Source: Pseudomonas sp. ACM7 (GTDB lineage Bacteria > Pseudomonadota > Gammaproteobacteria > Pseudomonadales > Pseudomonadaceae). From it: a stretch of DNA of 55,121 nucleotides. Below are positions 1 to 8,130 of the stretch, in pieces. Under the pieces are notes generated by a model that searched no databases, had not been told where the DNA came from, and saw only the letters and a list, made by a program, of their open reading frames with translations. The DNA lies in contig NZ_CP024866.1 of NCBI RefSeq assembly GCF_004136015.1, forward strand, positions 5,893,023 through 5,948,143. The letters run 5' to 3'. Numbering within the stretch: the first letter of the stretch is position 1; each line of letters opens with the position of its first letter. Position numbers and translations under genes: made by a program.

Positions 1-1
1 G

Positions 2-49
2 CTGCGTCGTCTGGCGACAATGGAAGCGGCCCTCAACGAGGGCACGTAA
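2..49 (+). CDS. C-terminal tail of an ORF, possibly the intron-encoded protein
   Basis: An open frame enters from the left edge and ends in LRRLATMEAALNEGT and a TAA stop at 47-49. Only 15 residues are visible, too few to assign a family. Its position about 180 bases upstream of intron domain V is where a group II intron reverse transcriptase/maturase would end, so that is the favoured inference. It could also be an unrelated gene or a chance frame. Confidence 0.3.
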   Translation: MRRLATMEAALNEGT

Positions 50-225
50 CTTGATGCGCCTGGGGCTTAGCGAAGCTCGCGCCTGCAAATCAGCCTTCAA
101 TGGCCGAGGCCCATGGTGGAGCTCAGGCGCATCTCATATGAATCAGGCGCTGCCGAAGAAACTATGGGGTCAGCTTGGGTTAGTTTCGGTACTGGATACG
201 ATAAACCGGCTTAGCCGCATAGCTT

Positions 226-298
226 GAACCGCCGTATACGGATCCGTACGTACGGTGGTGTGAGAGGACGGCGGCTGTAAAGCCGCCTCCTACTCGAT
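226..298 (+). ncRNA. Group II intron domains V and VI
   Basis: Domain V: ACCGCCGTA (228-236) pairs with TACGGTGGT (251-259) with one G-U pair, and an inner ACGG/CCGT helix closes the hairpin, leaving the short bulge typical of this catalytic domain. A CGC triad lies in the 5' strand, as in class C introns. Domain VI: GGCGGCT (270-276), loop GTAA, AGCCGCC (281-287). The lower stem pairs 262-268 with 288-295 and leaves A292 bulged, the expected lariat branch point six or seven bases before the 3' splice site. Confidence 0.75.
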
Positions 299-304
299 TC
301 TGGA

Positions 305-1951
305 TTACTTCGCAGAGATCGCGCCGTCCACCAGTGTTTGCGCTTCTGCCACCAATTGCTTGAGGTGGTCGTCACTGACGAAGCTTTCAGCGTAAATCTT
401 GTAGATGTCTTCAGTGCCCGACGGACGCGCCGCGAACCAGCCGTTCTCGGTCATGACTTTCAGACCACCGATCGCTTGGTCGTTACCCGGTGCATGGCTG
501 AGGATGCTCTGGATCGCTTCGCCCGCCAGTTGGGTCGAAGTGACCTGATCCGGCGACAATTTGCTCAGCAGTGCCTTCTGCTCAGGATTGGCCTTGGCAT
601 CGACGCGCACCGAAAACGGTTCGCCCAGTTCATCGGTCAAGGCGCGATAGGCCTGACTTGGGTCGCGGCCGGTGCGGGCGGTCATTTCTGCGGCCAGCAG
701 TGCCGGGATCAAGCCGTCCTTGTCGGTGCACCAGACGCTACCATCCTTGCGCAGGAACGAAGCACCGGCGCTTTCTTCGCCGCCAAAGCCCAGAGAGCCG
801 TCGAACAGGCCGTCAGCAAACCACTTGAAGCCGACCGGCACTTCGTACAGGCGACGACCCAGACGTTTTGCCACGCGATCGATCAAGCCGCTGCTGACCA
901 CGGTTTTACCCACGGCCGCATCGGCGCGCCATTGCGGGCGGTTCTGGAACAGGTAATCGATCGATACGGCGAGGTAGTTGTTCGGCGCGAGCAAACCACC
1001 GGACGGGGTCACGATGCCATGGCGATCGTGGTCCGGGTCGCACGCGAATGCTACGTCGAAACGCTCTTTCAGACCGATAAGGCCCTGCATGGCGTGAGTG
1101 GACGATGGGTCCATGCGGATCTGACCATCCCAGTCGACGGTCATGAAGCGGAAGGTCGGATCGACCTGTTTGTTGACCACTTCCAGATCCAGACGGTAAT
1201 GCTCGGCAATCGCCGACCAGTAGCGCACCCCGGCTCCGCCCAGCGGATCGACACCCAGACGCAGCTTGGCATCACGGATGACATCGAAGTCGATCACGTT
1301 GATCAGGTCGGCGACGTAGGTATTGAGGTAATCGTGACGATGGGTCGTGCTGGCCTTCAGCGCCTGCTCGTAGCTGATGCGTTTGACGCCGGCGAGCTTG
1401 TTGCTCAGCAGTTCGTTGGCCTTGGCTTCGATCCACTTGGTGATGTGGGTATCGGCCGGGCCACCGTTGGTAGGGTTGTATTTGTAGCCACCGCTTTGTG
1501 GCGGGTTGTGGGACGGCGTGATGACAATGCCGTCCGCCAGGCCCGATGTGCGTCCGCGGTTATAGCAGAGAATGGCGTGGGAAATGGCCGGTGTCGGGGT
1601 GTATTCGTCACCTTCGGCGATCATCACTGTCACACCGTTGGCGGCCAGCACTTCAAGGGCGCTGGCGCCGGCCGGGGTGGACAGCGCATGGGTGTCGATG
1701 CCGACGAACAGCGGGCCATCGATACCTTGGGCTTCGCGGTACAGGCAGATTGCCTGGCTGATCGCCAGAACGTGCCATTCGTTGAAACTCAAGTCGAACG
1801 AGCTGCCTCGGTGCCCGGACGTGCCAAAAGCTACGCGCTGGGTCGAGATGGCGGCATCGGGCTGGCCGGTGTAATAGGCCGTCACCAGTCGCGGGATGTC
1901 GACCAACAGTTCTACCGGTGCCGGTTTGCCCGCAAAAGGACTGAGTGTCAT
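305..1951 (-). CDS. pgm: Phosphoglucomutase, alpha-D-glucose phosphate-specific
   Basis: Interconverts glucose 1-phosphate and glucose 6-phosphate in the cytosol, supplying precursors for UDP-glucose and exopolysaccharide. The 548 residues match the family length. Visible landmarks are the phosphoserine loop [13 protein letters not shown] near residue 146, the metal-binding loop DPDHDRHG near 305, the sugar-binding [10 protein letters not shown] near 390 and the C-terminal phosphate-binding [13 protein letters not shown]. The ATG at 1951 has AGAGG a few bases upstream. It is transcribed leftward into the end of a group II intron, so its native terminator is not seen between the stop codon and the intron. 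Confidence 0.96.
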   Translation of the reverse strand: MTLSPFAGKPAPVELLVDIPRLVTAYYTGQPDAAISTQRVAFGTSGHRGSSFDLSFNEWHVLAISQAICLYREAQGIDGPLFVGIDTHALSTPAGASALEVLAANGVTVMIAEGDEYTPTPAISHAILCYNRGRTSGLADGIVITPSHNPPQSGGYKYNPTNGGPADTHITKWIEAKANELLSNKLAGVKRISYEQALKASTTHRHDYLNTYVADLINVIDFDVIRDAKLRLGVDPLGGAGVRYWSAIAEHYRLDLEVVNKQVDPTFRFMTVDWDGQIRMDPSSTHAMQGLIGLKERFDVAFACDPDHDRHGIVTPSGGLLAPNNYLAVSIDYLFQNRPQWRADAAVGKTVVSSGLIDRVAKRLGRRLYEVPVGFKWFADGLFDGSLGFGGEESAGASFLRKDGSVWCTDKDGLIPALLAAEMTARTGRDPSQAYRALTDELGEPFSVRVDAKANPEQKALLSKLSPDQVTSTQLAGEAIQSILSHAPGNDQAIGGLKVMTENGWFAARPSGTEDIYKIYAESFVSDDHLKQLVAEAQTLVDGAISAK

Positions 1952-2062
1952 GCAAAACCTCTGAAGTCGAGTGGTTCAGGAATAGGAACGCAGTTTACTG
2001 GCAGTTTGACCGCAACGCGATGGGATCGATCCATGAGTGTCACGCAGGGTGTGTGGCCCCGT

Positions 2063-3463
2063 TCAATCGATCGATTCCATACGCAAGGCGTCCCCTAACA
2101 AGCCCACTGCCGCGGCAAGGTCGTGATCACCACCGAAGGTGTGACTCAGGCGCAAGTGTTGCGCATGCAAGCCCTGGAGACTGAACAGCTCTCCCGGCGC
2201 GATCACCACCTGATGCTTGAGCAGGCGCTGAAACACGCGACGTACATCGACCTGGCGCAGCGAACGAACCCAGATGGTTGCACCACCCTGGGGTTCGACA
2301 AAGTGCAAGGCATCGCCCAGACGCTCCTGCAACAACTGCGTCATCTGCACCTTGCGGTCCTTGAGCATCCGCCGTAATACCTGAAGGTGCTGATCGACAC
2401 GGCCGTTGCCGTACAAGCGAGCGATGGCTTTCTGGCGAATCGGTGACAAGCGGAACGACCGCAGTAGAAAGTACCGTTGCAGTTCAGCACTGAAATGCCG
2501 CGACAGCAGATAGCCGTATGGCGCCTCCGGTCCGATGATTTTCTCGAAGGTGGAAAACACGATCAGCCGATCGGGGTCCAGCAAGTCGCGAAACCGCTGG
2601 CCGTCCGGTTCGAATCCGAGTTCGCCGTAGCAGTCGTTTTCCAACACCCAGCTGCCATGCCGCTCCAACAACTGCGCGACGGCTTGTCGGTTGTCGTCGG
2701 GTGCCAGGCTGCCTCGCGGCATGTTCAGCCCGGATGAAACCATCACCAGCCGCACCGGCTCGGTCTCCAGCAACTCCTTGAGCCATTCGACGTCCAGGCC
2801 ACCGCTGGATTGCACCGCCAGCTCGATCACTCGCACCTGCGCAGCCTGCAGCAACCGCAGAATCGCCCAGTCGCACGGCGACTCGACCAACACCGTGGCG
2901 TCCTTGAGATTCAACACAGCGATCAGTATTTCCAGCACGCCACGCAGGTCGGCGCCAATATAGACATCGTCGGCGTGCCAGCAGCGCAGCGGCGAGGTGG
3001 TGTAGCGCGCTGCCAAGGCAATGCGCAACTCCAGCTCGCCGCAAGGTTGCGATGTCGGTTGCGGCTGACGCGGATACTGGCGCAGCAGTTCTCGCTCCAG
3101 CAGTAACAACGGACTGTCGAGGGGTTGCAACAACGCCGGTTCATCGGCGCTCAAGACCAGCATTCCTGGACGTCTGGCGTTGACATAAACGGTTTCGAGC
3201 AGGTCGTTGCCACTGCTGAGCATGCTGATGGAGGACACCGGTAACGCGTAATAGCCAGACTTGGCCACCGAATAAACGCGCCCTTCCTTCTCCAGCAGCG
3301 AATAAGCGTACTGAATGGTCGAGATCGACACGCTCAGACGCTCCGCCAACTGTCGCAACGAAGGCAGACGGACTCGCGTGTCACTGACCGGTTCGTTGAT
3401 CAGGTTAGTCAGATATCGGTACACCACCTGATACGCGAAGTCAGTTTCTCGTGGCCCTTTCAT
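2063..3463 (-). CDS. MocR-type GntR/aminotransferase transcriptional regulator
   Basis: 466 residues from the ATG at 3463; a TTG two codons upstream is also possible. Residues 5-75 form a GntR winged helix (RLPSLRQLAERLSVSISTIQ, then LLEKEGRVYSVAKSGYY). The rest resembles a class I PLP aminotransferase, with a candidate PLP lysine in FSTFEKIIGPEAPYGYLLS. MocR proteins usually sense PLP or an amino-compound and control a neighbouring gene, so the upstream 3531-5021 gene or pgm could be targets, but no operator was identified. The active-site lysine context is somewhat degenerate, so a purely regulatory role is more likely than catalysis. Confidence 0.9.
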   Translation of the reverse strand: MKGPRETDFAYQVVYRYLTNLINEPVSDTRVRLPSLRQLAERLSVSISTIQYAYSLLEKEGRVYSVAKSGYYALPVSSISMLSSGNDLLETVYVNARRPGMLVLSADEPALLQPLDSPLLLLERELLRQYPRQPQPTSQPCGELELRIALAARYTTSPLRCWHADDVYIGADLRGVLEILIAVLNLKDATVLVESPCDWAILRLLQAAQVRVIELAVQSSGGLDVEWLKELLETEPVRLVMVSSGLNMPRGSLAPDDNRQAVAQLLERHGSWVLENDCYGELGFEPDGQRFRDLLDPDRLIVFSTFEKIIGPEAPYGYLLSRHFSAELQRYFLLRSFRLSPIRQKAIARLYGNGRVDQHLQVLRRMLKDRKVQMTQLLQERLGDALHFVEPQGGATIWVRSLRQVDVRRVFQRLLKHQVVIAPGELFSLQGLHAQHLRLSHTFGGDHDLAAAVGLLGDALRMESID

Positions 3464-3530
3464 GGGCAAGGGCCGAATGCCATGTGAACGTCATCACGCA
3501 TCGTCGAGAAGTCCGTCAAACCAGACACTT

Positions 3531-5021
3531 TCAGCGCCCCGCTGACCATTCATCCGCCACAGCCGTGTCGTCGTCATAGTCGGCTGCTTCGGCTTGCAAA
3601 CCCGCGCCGCCGAGTTCCGGGGCGCCTGCCCTACCCTCATCCGCAAACACCGGGCCCATGCGGTAAAGCTTGCCGATCAAGCTGACAGGCAATCCGCTGA
3701 CGTCAATCATCCATTGCAGAACCTGCTCCGGCACCGGATTGCCCTGCATTGCCCGGTGCAAATCAGGCATCGCCACGAGCATGCCGGGGTGACACTGGCG
3801 CAGAAAACGCTCAAGCGCCGCGCCATTCTCGACGAAAGGTGAAAAGAGCAGGCACACCAGTTGAGCCTCGCTCAGGCCAAGGTTTTTTTGAGCCTCGGCC
3901 GCTGCCAGCACACGCTGCTCGGCCAACGCTGCCGGATTGCCGAACGCCTCTACCGCTTGTTCGCACAACCGTTCCGCCAGTTGTTTGCGCCGCATCATCA
4001 CCAATGCCCGTTGCAGGTATTCGGCGACACCCGTCTCGTAGCCGCGGTCGTGCACGAAGCACGATTGCAAACCCCGCATGTGTGCAGAGATAGAAAGGCT
4101 GACGTACTCGTTGTCGCTGAGCTGGGCCGCCAGTTCGTCAGGTTGAAAACCGAGAAACTCTGTGAGCAGCGGCCAACGCTCTTCCAGGTTGCTGACCAGC
4201 ATGTCGTGAATGTCGATGTACGTGGCGCGACGACAGGCCTCAAATCGTTCGGCCGGACGCCACGCAACCTGCTCATGTTCAGCATAAAAAGCGCGGTAGC
4301 AGTCGCTGCCCAGTTCATCGAGCAGCGCGAAAAGCGCCTCATAGCCGGTTTCGTGGTGATTCGAGGTCTTGAGCCCGGCCTTGGCGGCAGCACGTTTCAA
4401 CCCGTCGAGAAACTGCTTCTGCTGACGAGGTGAATCGCTACTGATCAATGCATCGACACCGCTGTCCCAACGAGCTATTTGCCCATAGAACTCGCCGGTG
4501 GCCAGATACCCGTCGTCCCACAGATCAAGCGGCCCGTTCCAGGCGCGACGATGGCCCACCATCAAAAGATTGAGCCGATTCGACTCACGGCCGCCTTCGG
4601 AAACCGGCGTCAGGTGGTTGAACGGCAGGACTTCCCGGTTATCGACCATCAACACTTCGACCCGAGGATCGTCGTAGAGGAACAAGGCGCTGTAGCTGCG
4701 ATGGATGTTTTCCAGGGCCGTCGGGCTTACGTCGTTCAAGCGCAAGGATGCCACTCGCAACTGGAATGTCGCAGGTGCCCGGCCGGCGATACTCAGTTGT
4801 GCAGCGCGCAGCAGCGCCAGGGTGTAACAACTGTCACGGGACCCGGACTGAATCGCCAAGACTTTGTAATCGCCAATACGCTCCATGCCCCCGGCGGCCA
4901 CCACCAGTCGCTGAATCATCAGCTGCAATGCCGTGCGTTCGGCGCGCGAAAAGAAACTCAGCAATCGCTGCAGCACTTGCTGATAGACATAGTTCATCGC
5001 TTGGACATGGATATTGGTCAT
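3531..5021 (-). CDS. Unrecognised 496-residue protein
   Basis: I do not recognise this protein. It has no signal peptide or membrane segment and should be cytosolic. Visible are a charged N-terminus, a GDYKVLAIQSGSRDSCYTLALLRAAQ-like stretch from about residue 50 that could belong to an alpha/beta fold, a central region rich in Trp, Tyr and Asp, an alanine/leucine-rich helical part at about 330-430 and an acidic tail (DYDDDTAVADEW). The ATG at 5021 has AGG about nine bases upstream. It lies 61 bases downstream of the end of no other gene and 68 bases upstream of the MocR regulator on the same strand, so the two may be cotranscribed. Its promoter should lie in the AT-rich sequence right of 5021. 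Confidence 0.75.
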   Translation of the reverse strand: MTNIHVQAMNYVYQQVLQRLLSFFSRAERTALQLMIQRLVVAAGGMERIGDYKVLAIQSGSRDSCYTLALLRAAQLSIAGRAPATFQLRVASLRLNDVSPTALENIHRSYSALFLYDDPRVEVLMVDNREVLPFNHLTPVSEGGRESNRLNLLMVGHRRAWNGPLDLWDDGYLATGEFYGQIARWDSGVDALISSDSPRQQKQFLDGLKRAAAKAGLKTSNHHETGYEALFALLDELGSDCYRAFYAEHEQVAWRPAERFEACRRATYIDIHDMLVSNLEERWPLLTEFLGFQPDELAAQLSDNEYVSLSISAHMRGLQSCFVHDRGYETGVAEYLQRALVMMRRKQLAERLCEQAVEAFGNPAALAEQRVLAAAEAQKNLGLSEAQLVCLLFSPFVENGAALERFLRQCHPGMLVAMPDLHRAMQGNPVPEQVLQWMIDVSGLPVSLIGKLYRMGPVFADEGRAGAPELGGAGLQAEAADYDDDTAVADEWSAGR

Positions 5022-5540
5022 CTTTATTTACCTGATGCTTTTAAGTTCGATATCGCACCAACAACGACACGCATTGCGCAATGGGTTGCTTGCCACGATT
5101 GAAGTACTGGACGTTATTGCCAAATGCTAGCACTTAAGCTTTTAGTAATTATTTGAAATAACTGGAGGTCTCCCCTGCTCCGTCCAGAGGCAGGTGGCCG
5201 CCAGGCCCTGTAGAGCCGGCCTCTTGCGGTTGCGAGCGACATCCTAGGAAATGTCCGACAGCGTCCCACAGACAATTAGCACAAGAAATAGAGAAAGAAG
5301 TCACCCATGTTTTTTTGGCAACTGCGCAACGACGAACTATTGGTCGGATATGTATTAACAGTGTGTATTGAAAAGTATCAACCTGATACCCAGCCATGAC
5401 TCATTCCTTGAGATGAAAGTGATCATTCAATTATCAAGGCTTATATGATGATTAGAAGATACAGATTGAGAGCAAAAACCAGTTCAGTTGCTGAACTGAC
5501 CCATTGACGGGGCAATGGGACGTCTCATTTTGGCAGGTGC
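5022..5540. other. Intergenic stretch with two inverted repeats, no convincing gene
   Basis: The region separates the start of the 496-residue gene from the mexS terminator and is AT-richer than its surroundings. It should hold the leftward promoter of that gene. Two perfect inverted repeats stand near the right end: CAGTTCAG-TTG-CTGAACTG at 5480-5498 and CCCATTG-ACGGGG-CAATGGG at 5500-5519. A 20-codon frame (5445-5507, MMIRRYRLRAKTSSVAELTH) has AAGG upstream but overlaps these repeats; I do not call it a gene. An 82-codon minus-strand frame at 5149-5397 has no supporting signal. Confidence 0.5.
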
Positions 5541-5575
5541 TGAAAACAGAAGAGTCCGTGGGGGCACGGACTCTT
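5541..5575 (-). terminator. Rho-independent terminator of mexS
   Basis: AAGAGTCCGTG (5550-5560) and CACGGACTCTT (5565-5575) form a perfect 11-bp stem with a GGGG loop (CCCC in the transcript). Read on the minus strand the stem is followed by CTGTTTTC. It lies 24 bases beyond the mexS stop codon. Confidence 0.88.
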
Positions 5576-5599
5576 GCAGAGGGGGCTTACATGAAGGGC

Positions 5600-6622
5600 T
5601 TATGCAGGCTCGACCTGGAGGGCGACCCGTTCGCGGCATGGGCATTCGTCCATGTAGCGGTGTGCTTCGACAAACTCGGCAAACGGGAAGACCCGAGTCT
5701 TGAGCGGCAGCAGCACGCGGTCGGCAGTCATCTGGTTGATGTCGCGCAAGGCGCGTTGCAGTGCGACCTGGTCCTGGATGATGCCCAGTTCAGGCTTGCC
5801 GGTGAAGTTGCCGATGCAGTGCACAAAGAACTGGATGTTCTTCTGGAACGCTGCGCAGGCCGGGAATGGCGTCTGGTTGCCACCTTGCAGGCCGTACAGC
5901 ACCAGGCTGCCGCGAGGTGCAAGCACATCGCCAAGCAACGACATCTGTGGACCGCCGAGACCGTCGAACACAACGTCCACGCCGCGGTTGTCGGTGATCT
6001 TGTTGATCTGCATCAGCAGATCCTGTTCTTCGGTGACGATGACTTTCTCGGCACCCAGGGACAGCAGATTCTCACGCTCTTCCGCCGTCTTGGTCGCCGC
6101 AATGACCCGGATACCCAGAGCCTTGCCCAGTTGTACAAAGGACGGACCGGCACAGTGACTGGCGTCGGTCACCAAGGCGAATTGCCCGGGTTTGACCCGT
6201 GCCAGATCGACATAAGCGAAGTAAGCGATCAGCAGCGGCGTGTAATGCACGCTGGCTTCGATCGGGCTGAGCACGTCCGGGTAACGGGTAAGTGCCGAGC
6301 GCGGCAGAACGATCTGCTCGCCGTAGACCGGATAATCGTTGGGGCTTTCAGCCGGGAAGCTGGCGACCTTGTCGCCGACTGCCAGATCATCGACGCCTTC
6401 GCCGACCGCCGTCACGACGCCGGACATTTCATGGCCAAGGCCTGAAGGCAGTCGAGCGTGGGAAGAGGCCAGGTTCTGGCGCCAAAGAATGTCGTACCAG
6501 CTGATGCCAATCGCCTCGACGCGCACCTGCACTTCGCCCGGCGCAGGGAGAGCGGCCGCATGCTCTTCGCATTTGAGCACCTCGGCTGGACCAAACTTGT
6601 GAAAACGGATCGTGCGGGACAT
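5600..6622 (-). CDS. mexS: MexS-type zinc-less alcohol dehydrogenase/quinone oxidoreductase
   Basis: 340 residues, medium-chain dehydrogenase/reductase fold. The N-terminal GroES-like part contains GLGHEMSGVVTAVGEGVDDL; a nucleotide-binding half follows (YVDLARVKPGQFALVTDASH, VIAATKTAEERENLLSLGAEKVI, GVDVVFDGLGG). P. aeruginosa MexS is 339 residues, adjoins mexT divergently in the same order, and its loss activates MexT and so MexEF-OprN, apparently by allowing a reactive electrophile to build up. Context and length therefore give the name. The start at 6622 is preferred because GAGG stands seven bases upstream; a TTG at 6637 would overlap that site. The gene has its own terminator. Confidence 0.87.
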   Translation of the reverse strand: MSRTIRFHKFGPAEVLKCEEHAAALPAPGEVQVRVEAIGISWYDILWRQNLASSHARLPSGLGHEMSGVVTAVGEGVDDLAVGDKVASFPAESPNDYPVYGEQIVLPRSALTRYPDVLSPIEASVHYTPLLIAYFAYVDLARVKPGQFALVTDASHCAGPSFVQLGKALGIRVIAATKTAEERENLLSLGAEKVIVTEEQDLLMQINKITDNRGVDVVFDGLGGPQMSLLGDVLAPRGSLVLYGLQGGNQTPFPACAAFQKNIQFFVHCIGNFTGKPELGIIQDQVALQRALRDINQMTADRVLLPLKTRVFPFAEFVEAHRYMDECPCRERVALQVEPA

Positions 6623-6890
6623 CGCAAACCTCGTCAAAGAAACCTCTAATGCCCTGAACTCTATCTGGGCTTTCTACCCAAGACTATCAGTGGCTATTAA
6701 TAGTCGACATGCCTGTCATTGATTCCGCAGCGCCGGTGACATCATCAAATGCCGTGAAAACCGAAGCAGCCATTTCAGGAAAACTGAATTACTCGGTGCA
6801 GAGTAGCAGCCTTTCCCCGTAATATTCATGCCGGCCATTGTTCTCATATGGCCGCTCTCGTCAAGCTTGATGACTCTGCCAGGACTCCAG
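6623..6890. promoter_or_regulatory. mexS-mexT divergent control region
   Basis: This 268-base gap must carry both divergent promoters. It contains a perfect palindrome CTATTAATAG (6695-6704) directly followed by GTCGAC. On the minus strand GTCGAC-N4-AATAG partly matches the published MexT box (ATCA-N5-GTCGAT-N4-ACYAT), about 10 of 15 defined positions by my count. In P. aeruginosa MexT activates mexS through such a site, so this is a reasonable but unproven operator. Confidence 0.4.
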
Positions 6891-7808
6891 ATGAATCGTA
6901 ATGACCTGCGTCGTGTCGACCTGAACCTGTTGATCGTTTTCGAAACATTGATGCACGAACGCAGTGTGACCCGCGCTGCGGAGAAACTGTTCCTCGGCCA
7001 GCCGGCCATCAGTGCGGCACTCTCGCGCCTGCGCGGGCTGTTCGATGATCCGTTGTTCGTGCGTACCGGCCGCAGCATGGAACCGTCCGCCCGGGCGGTG
7101 GAAATTTTCGCCCTGCTCTCTCCTGCACTGGATTCGATTTCCACCGCGGTCAGTCGTGCAGCGGAATTCGACCCGGCCACCAGCACCGCGGTGTTTCGCA
7201 TCGGTCTGTCGGACGATGTCGAGTTCGCGTTGCTGCCGATGCTGCTCAAGCGCCTGCGCGCCGAATCACCGGGGATCGTGCTGGTGGTGCGTCGGGCCAA
7301 CTACATCCTGATGCCGAGCCTGCTGGCCTCGGGCGAAATTTCCATCGGCGTCAGCTACACCGCCGACCTGCCGGCCAACGCCAAGCGCAAAGTACTGCGT
7401 CGCAGCATGCCGAAGCTGTTGCGGGCCGACACGGTGCCAGGGCCGTTGAGCCTGGATGATTTCTGCGCACGGCCTCATGCGCTGGTGTCGTTCGCCGGTG
7501 ACCTGAGCGGCTTTATAGATGAAGAGCTGGAAAAGCTCGGGCGCAAACGCCATGTGGTACTCGCGGTGCCGCAGTTCAACGGACTCAGCACACTCATCAG
7601 CGGGACCGATATTGTCGCGACCGTGCCGGATTACACGGCTGAAGCGTTAACGGCGGCCGGTGGTGTGCGGGCTGAAGACCCGCCGTTGCCAGTGCGCAGT
7701 TTTGAATTGCACATGGCCTGGCGCGGGTCGCAGGATAATGATCCGGGCGAGCGTTGGCTGCGGTCGAGGATTCAGATGTTCTTTGGGGATCCGGATAGCC
7801 TTGCTTGA
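6891..7808 (+). CDS. mexT: LysR-type activator MexT
   Basis: 305 residues. The N-terminal helix-turn-helix (residues 8-66) includes DLNLLIVFETLMHERSVTRA, QPAISAALSRLRGLFDDPLF and VRTGRSMEPS; the rest is a LysR effector domain. The neighbours, divergent mexS and downstream mexEF-oprN, identify it as MexT, a redox-responsive activator of that pump. The start at 6891 is chosen because the following residues begin the canonical LysR N-terminus; the frame is open 63 bases further upstream but that part has no family match. The reading frame is intact, unlike the mexT alleles with small insertions found in some P. aeruginosa strains. Confidence 0.88.
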   Translation: MNRNDLRRVDLNLLIVFETLMHERSVTRAAEKLFLGQPAISAALSRLRGLFDDPLFVRTGRSMEPSARAVEIFALLSPALDSISTAVSRAAEFDPATSTAVFRIGLSDDVEFALLPMLLKRLRAESPGIVLVVRRANYILMPSLLASGEISIGVSYTADLPANAKRKVLRRSMPKLLRADTVPGPLSLDDFCARPHALVSFAGDLSGFIDEELEKLGRKRHVVLAVPQFNGLSTLISGTDIVATVPDYTAEALTAAGGVRAEDPPLPVRSFELHMAWRGSQDNDPGERWLRSRIQMFFGDPDSLA

Positions 7809-7832
7809 TCCTGATTTTGCATGAGGGCTTCT

Positions 7833-7918
7833 GGCCCTATCGCGAGCAAGCTCGCTCCCACAGGGGATTTGTGTCCGTTACCGATCCAGTGTGGGAGCGA
7901 GCTTGCTCGCGATAGGCC
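7833..7918. repeat. REPIN (inverted REP pair)
   Basis: Two copies of the fluorescens-type REP, CGCGAGCAAGCTCGCTCCCA and its reverse complement, flank a 26-base spacer, so the whole forms a long hairpin. It sits between mexT and the mexE promoter and may act as a transcription barrier. Confidence 0.9.
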
Positions 7919-8031
7919 GCAACGCGGTCTCAAGCTGAACCTTTGCATTCCCCACAACACTGAATTGTCATTAATCTAATTGATAGCCGCCTAACGAAAG
8001 GTGCACGCTAGAGAGCTTGCATCGGACTTAT

Positions 8032-8055
8032 ATCATTCCGAATGATAGTTACCTT
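8032..8055 (+). promoter_or_regulatory. Candidate MexT box upstream of mexE
   Basis: The sequence reads ATCA-N5-AATGAT-N4-ACCTT against the known consensus ATCA-N5-GTCGAT-N4-ACYAT: the first block is exact, the second keeps GAT, the third matches four of five. Its left half is also a perfect inverted repeat, ATCATTC-C-GAATGAT (8032-8046), and it lies 76 bases before the mexE start. It is the best MexT target seen in this gap. Confidence 0.5.
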
Positions 8056-8130
8056 TGCCTCATTCGATTCGTGCGATACATCCTCGCCGAGCATCATCCG
8101 TCCATTCTCAATACATTGGCGGATGCATCC

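Larger units (their letters stand above)
1..298 (+). mobile_element. 3' end of a group II intron (probably bacterial class C)
   Basis: The segment ends in a recognisable group II intron domain V followed by domain VI (given as a separate ncRNA entry). The 5' part of the intron lies outside the window. By structure the intron should end near base 298, eight bases before the last codon position of pgm on the other strand. A stop codon at 47-49 closes an ORF that would lie in domain IV, where intron-encoded reverse transcriptases are found. Class C introns typically insert just after rho-independent terminators, which fits a position immediately beyond pgm. Bases 50-220 show no gene and presumably belong to domain IV and the linker. 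Confidence 0.72.
7809..8130. other. mexT-mexE intergenic region
   Basis: The 322 bases hold a REPIN (7833-7918) just after mexT, then an AT-richer stretch with a candidate MexT operator at 8032-8055, then the untranslated leader of mexE. No additional gene is supported; the open frame extending upstream of mexE to 8017 lacks family similarity. Confidence 0.6.

Noticed and set aside
232..255. Adjacent palindromes CCGTATACGG and CCGTACGTACGG as operator sites
   Set aside because: They are better explained as the two strands of group II intron domain V.
338..2098. A 586-codon plus-strand open frame
   Set aside because: Antisense shadow of pgm, which has all catalytic motifs on the minus strand.
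5149..5397. Possible 82-residue gene on the minus strand
   Set aside because: No ribosome site, no family resemblance and no conserved pattern; left as intergenic.
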